Origin: a bacterium
Lineage (GTDB): Bacteria; Armatimonadota; HRBIN16
DNA: 18,635 bases
Assembly: GCA_025057335.1 (NCBI GenBank)
Contig: JANWXG010000021.1
Coordinates: forward strand, 1 to 18,635
Reading direction: 5' to 3'
Shown here: positions 13,128 through 18,635 of the stretch, piece after piece
Layout: each line of letters begins with the position of its first letter
Position numbering within the stretch: the stretch's first letter is position 1
Made by a program: the position numbers and the translations under genes
The notes under the pieces: generated by a model
What the model was told of the DNA's origin: nothing
Seen by the model: the letters and a program-made list of their open reading frames with translations, nothing else
The model's database searches: none

Positions 13128-14510
13128 TCAACTCCTGCCTGCTTCCCACCCGGAGGCGAGCCGCCGTAGCACTCGCTCCATCTTTTGCAGGAACAGCTGT
13201 ATCTCCTCTTCGGTCACGCTCAGGTTGGGGCGCAGGCGGATAGTGTCGGTACCTGCGCCGAGCAGCAACAGGTCTTCTTCTTGCAGGGCGATTTCCAGCA
13301 ACTGCTTGCGCATCTCTGGGCGGCGCAGGCTAAAGCCCTGATACAATCCCATGCCACGCACATTGTAGATAAGGTCAGGGAACTGCTGCGCCAGCCTGTT
13401 CAAGCCCTCCACCAGCAGCTGCGCCTTGTGCGGTACCTGCTCAATCAGTTGCTCCTCGCGTACAATCTTCATCTCCTGCACGAAACGCACCATGTCCGCC
13501 AGCGAGCCGCCCCAGGTAGAGTCCAGTACGCCGCGGTCTTCCATCGGGTAGAGCATGTACACCACGCCGTTGCCCAGTTTCTTGGCGGTAGCGACCGCCT
13601 GCGGGGGATAGGGCAGGTCGAACTGGTCGCAGGCGAAGAAGCTGCCCGTCTGCCCGCCTGCGGTCTGCACCTCGTCGAAGCCCAAATACACGTCATACCT
13701 GTGCGCCAGCTCGCTCAGCCCGCGGAAGAAGTCGGGCAGCGCCACACGGTGTCCGCCTGCCCCCTGCAAAGGCTCCACGATGATGCCCACCACCTCGCCG
13801 CGGTAGCGTTGCAGAAAGTCCTCTACGATCTCTAGGCTGCGCTGCGTGCGGGAGCGGTTCTCCGTTTCGGGCAGAGAGGTATCGATTGCGGGGAAGGGCA
13901 CCTGGATGTTGCCCGGGATGAAACCGTGAAAGTCTTTCGTCACAATGGGGTCATGCGCGACCTGCGTGACGTTGAGGGCGAACACCGTGCGCCCGTGAAA
14001 CGCCTGGTCGAAGTAGATGAAGCGTCGCGCGTGGGGTAGCCTCCCTTGCTTGAGCAGCTTGTGGTGGTGCAGATTGATGAGATACTTCATCATGTTCTCT
14101 ACCGCCTCTGCGCCCGAGTTGACCGCGTACACCTCCAGGCGCGGGTTGCGCATGCAACGCGGAGCGAGCTCGTGCAACAGGCGGTAGTATTCCAAGCACT
14201 CTGGCGTGAGGAAATCGGGGTTGGCGACTTTGTTGTTGGCGGCGCGCGCCAGCTTTTTCAGGTATTCGGGCTCATACAGGCGTGGATGGTTGTGCCCGAT
14301 GAGCTTGGAAGCATAGTAGCCCGCCCAGTCAAAGACGCGCTGCCCATCGACGGTCGCCAGCCACATGCCCTCGCTGTGCTCCAGGTCTACCACAAAGGGC
14401 TTCGGTTCGGCAATCACATAGCGTCCCAGCTCCTCGAGCATCTGCTGGCTGATGGGTCCGGGATATTTGTGCACCTCGTGGTCACCTCGTCCTGGCGAAA
14501 GTTCGCTCAT
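13128..14510 (-). CDS. lat: L-lysine 6-transaminase (class III PLP aminotransferase)
   Basis: The 460-residue enzyme is the right length for lysine epsilon-aminotransferase. It moves the side-chain amino group of lysine to 2-oxoglutarate, giving alpha-aminoadipate semialdehyde, which cyclises to piperideine-6-carboxylate in lysine catabolism or secondary metabolism. Blocks that resemble the mycobacterial Lat are VNSGAEAVENMMK, FHGRTVFALN, VEPLQGAGGH, FDEVQTAGGQTG, STWGGSLADMVR and GTDTIRLRPNLSV. The PLP lysine is K310 or K311 in ATAKKLGNG. Start: the ATG at 14510 gives MSELSP. A TTG three codons upstream is in frame, but no proper Shine-Dalgarno precedes either (GGAGA abuts the ATG). A TATAGT 8 bases upstream suggests a leaderless message. 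Other class III transaminases remain possible, but the WGG and LRP blocks favour Lat. Confidence 0.88.
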   Translation of the reverse strand: MSELSPGRGDHEVHKYPGPISQQMLEELGRYVIAEPKPFVVDLEHSEGMWLATVDGQRVFDWAGYYASKLIGHNHPRLYEPEYLKKLARAANNKVANPDFLTPECLEYYRLLHELAPRCMRNPRLEVYAVNSGAEAVENMMKYLINLHHHKLLKQGRLPHARRFIYFDQAFHGRTVFALNVTQVAHDPIVTKDFHGFIPGNIQVPFPAIDTSLPETENRSRTQRSLEIVEDFLQRYRGEVVGIIVEPLQGAGGHRVALPDFFRGLSELAHRYDVYLGFDEVQTAGGQTGSFFACDQFDLPYPPQAVATAKKLGNGVVYMLYPMEDRGVLDSTWGGSLADMVRFVQEMKIVREEQLIEQVPHKAQLLVEGLNRLAQQFPDLIYNVRGMGLYQGFSLRRPEMRKQLLEIALQEEDLLLLGAGTDTIRLRPNLSVTEEEIQLFLQKMERVLRRLASGWEAGRS

Positions 14511-14518
14511 TCTCCACA

Positions 14519-14524
14519 ACTATA
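14519..14524 (-). promoter_or_regulatory. Possible -10 element for leaderless lat transcript
   Basis: TATAGT on the minus strand ends 8 bases before the ATG at 14510. A weak -35 candidate (CTGACG) lies 19 bases further upstream. Compare the same spacing at smc. Confidence 0.35.
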
Positions 14525-14633
14525 CTTTACCACACAGTTTGGGCGTCAGCCCCTCGCGTCTCTGTGCAAAGGGGGGACATCATGTTTTGGGGGCGATGCT
14601 GCCGCATGCCGTTCAGCGTGTCATTCAGGGGAA

Positions 14634-14712
14634 GCACTTCCGCGCTTCGCTACGAACTGTAGCGTCCGTCGGGCGCACTTTCGCGCTAGTCATCGCGCAC
14701 GTCAGTGCGTCC
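14634..14712. repeat. R2 paired inverted element (long centre)
   Basis: The left end GCACTTCCGCGCTTCGCTAC and the right end GTCATCGCGCACGTCAGTGC are inverted partners around a longer centre than in the other two pairs. An R1 element starts 2 bases after the right end. Confidence 0.65.
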
Positions 14713-14714
14713 CT

Positions 14715-14807
14715 GTCATTCTGAGCGTAGTGAAGAATCTCTGTCCCCCTGCGCCCGCAGTTCAGCATGACATCCAGTGTCATTCTGAGCGGAGCGAGGG
14801 ATTTCTA
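14715..14807. repeat. R1 full element plus adjacent R1 left half
   Basis: The full element at 14715-14772 has left arm GTCATTCTGAGCGTAGTGAA and a diverged right arm ending TTCAGCATGAC. The left half at 14779-14807 is GTCATTCTGAGCGGAGCGAG. The second runs up to the stop codon of the glycosyltransferase gene. Confidence 0.75.
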
Positions 14808-14810
14808 CAG

Positions 14811-17800
14811 CTATGCCACCCGTTCTTTCATCTGCTCTCTCACCAGCTCTAAGTTGTGTCGGGCGGCGGCGTGGTCGGGCTGGAGCGTTAGCGCCTGCTG
14901 ATATGCCATCATCGCGGACTCGTATGCGCCCATCTGGTAAAAGGCGTTGCCCAGCGTGAAAAAGCCCTGCGCATTAGTCGGATCGCGTTGCAACGCGGCG
15001 GTATAGGTTTCGACAGCAGCTTCGTACGCACCCAGCTGATAGAGGGCGTCTCCTGCGTTGAAGAAGGCGTTGGCGTCCTCCGGGGCGAGCTCGATAGCGC
15101 GAGTAAAGCAGGCGAGCGCCCCCTCGATGTCGCCCTGCGCTAGATGCACCCTGCCTAGGTTCACCCAGACGGGGGCAAACTCAGGCTGCACGATGGTCAG
15201 CTCCGTGTAGTCCGCCTGCGCTTCCTGCCATAGTCCCAGCTTCTCTGCGCACTGGGCGCTATGCCAGCGCCATTCGGGCTGGTTCTGCATCTCGTTGACG
15301 AGCCGCCGCCAGATGGTGTACGCGTCCACCCAGCGCCCTGCCTGTTCGTAGCGCAGGGCAAGTTCGCGCGCGACCTCTAGGTTCTGAGGCGCATAGCTGT
15401 ATGCTTGCTCCAGATGTTTCAGACCCTGCTCGAAGTCGCCCCTCTGGAACAGAATCTGCGATAGCAGGTAATGTGCCTCCGTCGTCTGCGACCGCTCCTG
15501 CAGGGAGAGGCGGCAGTAGCGCTCGCTCTCCTCCAGATTACCCGTTCCCAGATACGCCTGTGCCAAGCCGTAGTATGCCTTGAAGCCTGCGATGGTCGCG
15601 TCGCCGGTGATGTGTTCACCGCGATAGGTCTCCAGTGTTCGATGGAAGGCTTGCACCGCCTCCTCATAGCGCCTGAGGGCGAGGTAGGCGTAGCCATCGG
15701 CGAAGTACAGTCCGGGGTGGTCTACTCCCCGCGCCAGCGCGCGCTGGTGCGTCGCCAGAACCTCCTCGTGCCTGCCTTGCGTCTGCAAGGCATTCGCTAG
15801 CAACACATAAGCCACTCCCGCGTGGTCCTGACCTGGCTCGATGCGGTCGACGATGGGTTCTAGCTCCGCGATGACCTTTGGGTAGTCGCCTACGACGTAG
15901 TAAGCGTTCGCCAGGTTGAACCGCTGGAATAGGTTGTCGGGGTCTTGCTGTAGCTCCATCTGCAGCAGGCGGATGGCACGCTCGTTCTTGTTGCGCTGCT
16001 GCACTACACGACTGCGATATCCTAGATGGCGAATCACCGCGCCTTTCAGGAAAGCGACCTCGTAGCCCTGACGCTCCAGCGAGGGCATCACCTGCTCATG
16101 CACGCGCCCCTCGAAGCGAGTGCCAGGCAACAGACGGAACACCCGACAGGCACGGTGAATGAAAACGCCATCCTCTGGTGAGTCGCCCATCTCGTTGTGG
16201 ATTTCGAGCAGGTAGCCGCCGAAGGAGTAGTCGCAGATGGCACGGCGGATGGCTTCCGCGCTGGCGCGGTCCAGGCGCTCGTCGGCGTCCAGCCAAAGCC
16301 CCCAGTCTCCCGTAGCATGCTGGATGGAGACGTTGCGGGCGTCGGAGAAGTCATCGCGCCAGGGATGATGTACCACCTTCGCGCCGTAGCGCTTTGCAAT
16401 CTCCACCGTGCGGTCAGTGGAACCCGTGTCCACCACCACGATTTCGTCCACCAACCCCTGCACACTCTGTAGACAGCCCTCAATAAACTCCTCCTCGTTC
16501 TTCGCAATCATGCACAGGGAGAGTCGGGGGCGCTTTCCCTGAGAGCTCGTCGTAACTGTCACCGGTGAAGAACAGCCCTTCTCCAAGCCAGAGAGCAGAC
16601 GCGACGCCCGCTCCAGCCACCGCTGCAGTTGCGAGCTAGGGCGCTTCTTTGCCCGCCGCTGTAGACGAGAATAGAGTTCGCGTAGCAGGCGAAGCGACTC
16701 TTCGCCACCGGGGTTCAGCTCCACCGCCCGCACCGCGTGCTGCAGCGCCTCCTGTGAGCGCCCTGTGCGTCGTAGAATGTCCGCCAAGTGGTGATGCAGC
16801 TCAAAGTCCTCTCCTTGCTGCAGACCCTGCCGCAGCACGCCCTCCGCGCGAGCGATGCTGCCTGACTGGTAGTAGGCAACGCCCAGTCCGCTGTACGCCT
16901 TCAGATGCTGCGGCTCGCGCTGAACTAACTGCTCCAGCAAGGCGATGGCTTCAGTATATCTCCCGTCACGAACCAGCTGCGAGGCGCGACGCAAAGCCCC
17001 CTCAGGCAGTGCAGGCTGCGCCGCTTCCTCCAGCAGCCTCTTCGCCGCTGCCTGCGCAGCGTGTCGCCAGGTCAGGTTCTCACGCACCCACTGCGCTGCC
17101 CGTTCCGCCTTTGCCTTCGCGACCTTGCTGTCGCGGTACACCTGCTCCATGAGCGCTTCCATCGCGTTGCGGTCGGGCTTCGCCCAGAAAGGCAGGTTCA
17201 CTGTCTCCCACGAGTCGATGAGGTTATCCGCGAAATGCTCCACGCTGGCAGGGATGAGGAAGGCGCGCTGCTCGTTGCAGAAGTCCAGCGCGGCGCCGAA
17301 CCCCGTGACAATCACGGGCAAGCCGCACGCCATCGCCTCCGCAATGGGCAAGCCAAACCCCTCGCCGCGATAGGGATGCACCAGCGCATGGCAGGCGCGG
17401 TAGAGGGCGTTCATCTGCGCCTCGTCCAGTTCTTCAGGGATGTATACGATTTCGGGCGCCTCAGGCTGCTGCTGGAACCAGCGAATCTGCTCCGCGAAGT
17501 GCTGCCCCCTGTAGAAGGTATTCGCGCCGAAGTCCTTGATGACCAGAGACACATCGTCGTCGCGCGTGAAGGTGCGCGTGTAGCCGTCCAACAGGATGTC
17601 AATGCCCTTGCGCGGGATAGTGCCGCCAACAAACAGGAAGCGGAACCGCTTCTGCGTGGGCAAGGGGAAGGGGTCCGTCGGCTCGAAGAAGACCTCCGAG
17701 ACACCGTTTGGCACGACGTGCACCTTCTGCGCGTCTACCCCATCGCGCACGTAGCAATCGCGCACGAAGCTCGACGGCACCCACAGCTCATCCACGTTGC

Positions 17801-18134
17801 GGTTGATGGCTTCCACCCACTCACGAGGCACCGAGCCGAACTCCCAGGGCTGGATAACGATAAAACGGTCGGCTGCGGGGCGTTGCCAGTTGGGAGGCCA
17901 GTGGTGGCGTATCCATACGTCGGCGTGGGAGGGCAGACGACGCAGACGGTCTACAACGAACGCCCAGCGAGTGTCACCCTGTAGGGCGCCGTCATCAGTA
18001 ACATGAGGCACGAGGTAAAACTGCCAGTCGGGATACAACCGATGCAGCGCCGTGACTAGCTCGCGATTCACTCGCGCCAGGCTATGCCTCGCCAGAAACG
18101 CCCCTTCCCACACGATGTGCAACGGTTTGCTCAT
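14811..18134 (-). CDS. Fused glycosyltransferase: GT4 - TPR - GT2 - TPR
   Basis: The 1107-residue protein joins two glycosyltransferases with two TPR blocks. Residues 1-370 are a GT-B-fold GT4-type enzyme: FVGGTIPRKGIDILLDGY (about 170) and the E-x7-E sugar-nucleotide motif GEGFGLPIAEAMACG (E258, E266). Residues 380-495 hold TPR repeats (GLGVAYYQSGSIARAEGVL). After a Ser/Lys-rich linker, residues 537-715 are a GT2-type GT-A enzyme: LSLCMIAKNEEEFIEGCL, EIVVVDTGSTDRT, DFSDARN and the metal-binding LDADE (D616, D618). The remainder (about 715-1105) is a long array of TPR repeats. No membrane segment or signal peptide is visible. The likely role is cytoplasmic assembly of a surface glycan or protein glycosylation; donor and acceptor are unknown. 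AGGGAGG lies 8 bases before the ATG at 18134, so the open frame up to 18230 is not used. Confidence 0.93.
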   Translation of the reverse strand: MSKPLHIVWEGAFLARHSLARVNRELVTALHRLYPDWQFYLVPHVTDDGALQGDTRWAFVVDRLRRLPSHADVWIRHHWPPNWQRPAADRFIVIQPWEFGSVPREWVEAINRNVDELWVPSSFVRDCYVRDGVDAQKVHVVPNGVSEVFFEPTDPFPLPTQKRFRFLFVGGTIPRKGIDILLDGYTRTFTRDDDVSLVIKDFGANTFYRGQHFAEQIRWFQQQPEAPEIVYIPEELDEAQMNALYRACHALVHPYRGEGFGLPIAEAMACGLPVIVTGFGAALDFCNEQRAFLIPASVEHFADNLIDSWETVNLPFWAKPDRNAMEALMEQVYRDSKVAKAKAERAAQWVRENLTWRHAAQAAAKRLLEEAAQPALPEGALRRASQLVRDGRYTEAIALLEQLVQREPQHLKAYSGLGVAYYQSGSIARAEGVLRQGLQQGEDFELHHHLADILRRTGRSQEALQHAVRAVELNPGGEESLRLLRELYSRLQRRAKKRPSSQLQRWLERASRLLSGLEKGCSSPVTVTTSSQGKRPRLSLCMIAKNEEEFIEGCLQSVQGLVDEIVVVDTGSTDRTVEIAKRYGAKVVHHPWRDDFSDARNVSIQHATGDWGLWLDADERLDRASAEAIRRAICDYSFGGYLLEIHNEMGDSPEDGVFIHRACRVFRLLPGTRFEGRVHEQVMPSLERQGYEVAFLKGAVIRHLGYRSRVVQQRNKNERAIRLLQMELQQDPDNLFQRFNLANAYYVVGDYPKVIAELEPIVDRIEPGQDHAGVAYVLLANALQTQGRHEEVLATHQRALARGVDHPGLYFADGYAYLALRRYEEAVQAFHRTLETYRGEHITGDATIAGFKAYYGLAQAYLGTGNLEESERYCRLSLQERSQTTEAHYLLSQILFQRGDFEQGLKHLEQAYSYAPQNLEVARELALRYEQAGRWVDAYTIWRRLVNEMQNQPEWRWHSAQCAEKLGLWQEAQADYTELTIVQPEFAPVWVNLGRVHLAQGDIEGALACFTRAIELAPEDANAFFNAGDALYQLGAYEAAVETYTAALQRDPTNAQGFFTLGNAFYQMGAYESAMMAYQQALTLQPDHAAARHNLELVREQMKERVA

Positions 18135-18142
18135 ATGGCTCG

Positions 18143-18149
18143 CCTCCCT
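18143..18149 (-). promoter_or_regulatory. Ribosome binding site of the glycosyltransferase gene
   Basis: The minus strand reads AGGGAGG eight bases before the ATG at 18134. It excludes the further upstream start at 18230, which lies inside repeat DNA. Confidence 0.75.
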
Positions 18150-18172
18150 ATGAGAAAATCCTCTGGTGCGAT

Positions 18173-18422
18173 GGTCACGAGGGAGCGTGTCCCTCCAAAA
18201 GATTGGAGGAAGGCGCTTTGCCGCGTCCACCTACGGACTACCTCTGGAGGGACGCGCTCCGTCGCGTCCACAAAGGATCACGACGAAGCAATCCTCCTGA
18301 GGGACGCGCTCCGTCGCGCCCACAAGGGTCACGACAGAGCGTGACCCTCCAAAAGGTTCGCCCGCATTGGAAGGACGCGCTCCGTCGCGTCCACAGGGGT
18401 CGCGACAGAGCGTGACCCTCCG
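18173..18422. repeat. R4 palindrome cluster (about eight half-units)
   Basis: Alternating inverted half-units fill this 250-bp stretch. The left type (GGAGGGACGCGCTCCGTCGC, then GTCCAC) is at 18205-18230 (diverged), 18245-18271, 18299-18322 and 18369-18392. The right type (GGTCACGACAGAGCGTGACC, then CTCC) is at 18173-18196, 18277-18297 (diverged), 18327-18350 and 18397-18422. A left and a right unit together form an inverted repeat of about 50 bp, comparable in layout to BIMEs made of REP sequences. Spacing between like units is irregular (40, 54 and 70 bp). The cluster lies between the start of the glycosyltransferase gene and the stop of the next gene. Confidence 0.82.
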
Positions 18423-18426
18423 CCTC

Positions 18427-18635
18427 CTACGCTGCCCTGTCAGGCGCACGCTCACACTGCCCGCTATACCGCGCTCTTGCTACGCTATCGTAACGGCTGC
18501 CTGTTAGCAGCACGCGCCCCAGGAAGTTCTCTGGCAAGAAGTCCACCACCTCAATATCCGCGCACTCCTCTGGGTTGACGCCGAGCGAGAGCACATACTG
18601 CTCCAGCAGGGCGAACGCATCCTCCGCGCGGAAGG
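18427..18635 (-). CDS. C-terminal end of an unidentified protein (cut by window edge)
   Basis: The minus strand is open from the window edge to a TAG at 18427-18429, giving 68 residues of the C-terminus. It reads RAEDAFALLEQYVLSLGVNP, then a stretch with DIEVVDFLPENFLGRVLLTG, ending in a basic tail (CERAPDRAA). The composition and the codon use (G/C in third positions) look like a real gene, in contrast to the adjacent repeat cluster, which begins just after the stop. I do not recognise the family. It lies upstream of the glycosyltransferase gene on the same strand, separated by the R4 cluster. Confidence 0.6.
   Translation of the reverse strand, partial: FRAEDAFALLEQYVLSLGVNPEECADIEVVDFLPENFLGRVLLTGSRYDSVARARYSGQCERAPDRAA

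Larger units (their letters stand above)
14511..14810. other. Gene-free repeat tract between lat and the glycosyltransferase gene
   Basis: This 300-bp stretch separates two genes on the same strand. It holds the lat promoter candidate, about 90 bases with no clear structure except a partial R1 (TTCAGCGTGTCATTCAGG, about 14611-14629), then an R2-R1-R1 run up to the 3' end of the glycosyltransferase gene. The repeats could act as transcription stops, but no T-run is attached. Confidence 0.75.

Noticed and set aside
18173..18422. Possible CRISPR array
   Set aside because: Units alternate in orientation, spacing is irregular (40-70 bp), the 'spacers' are themselves related repeats, and there is no cas gene.
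1..18635. tRNA, rRNA or other structured RNA genes
   Set aside because: No T-loop (GTTCRANYC-like) with matching cloverleaf arms and no rRNA signature was seen on either strand by eye. A covariance-model scan was not possible.

Overview
The window is a GC-rich bacterial chromosome segment. It holds nine protein-coding genes, two of them cut by the window ends, separated by long gene-free tracts full of short palindromic repeats. The Smc protein, Shine-Dalgarno-type starts on most genes, and spurious reading frames in the repeats (reading like 'SERSEE', 'EGEAPAEP' or 'RDGARPS') show a bacterium. This repeat style and the glycan-enzyme content recall Armatimonadota or similar hot-spring lineages. 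That placement is inference only; no rRNA or tRNA was seen.

Layout. On the minus strand, 1-1511 is a tight cluster: mntA (antitoxin nucleotidyltransferase), hepT (HEPN toxin) and the start of a GH13 alpha-amylase-type gene, each overlapping the next by 4-8 bp. Positions 1512-2329 are a repeat tract. malQ (amylomaltase, plus strand) occupies 2330-3829 and a second repeat tract 3830-4667. A 1551-residue multi-domain GH99/WbsX-like glycosidase lies at 4668-9323, followed 46 bp later by smc at 9370-12909. On the minus strand, a 64-residue CDGSH iron-sulfur protein overlaps the 3' end of smc, and a lysine 6-transaminase gene (lat) lies upstream of it. A third repeat tract lies at 14511-14810. A 1107-residue fused glycosyltransferase (GT4-TPR-GT2-TPR, minus strand) fills 14811-18134. 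A fourth repeat tract (18135-18426) precedes the C-terminal end of an unidentified minus-strand protein.

How the genes fit together. The GH13 enzyme, MalQ and the GH99-like enzyme suggest handling of alpha-glucans and possibly mannose-type glycans. The large glycosyltransferase suggests surface glycan or protein glycosylation. smc is housekeeping. lat and the CDGSH gene may form a small operon linked to lysine catabolism. The MntA-HepT pair is a recognised type VII toxin-antitoxin module; its overlap with a carbohydrate gene is unusual.

The most distinctive signals are: (1) the overlapping mntA-hepT-amylase trio; (2) the large glycosidase, with an internally duplicated beta-rich module; (3) a mosaic of at least four palindromic repeat families that recur in the same order with the same short junctions at several loci; (4) the fused glycosyltransferase; and (5) a 41-bp convergent overlap between smc and the CDGSH gene.
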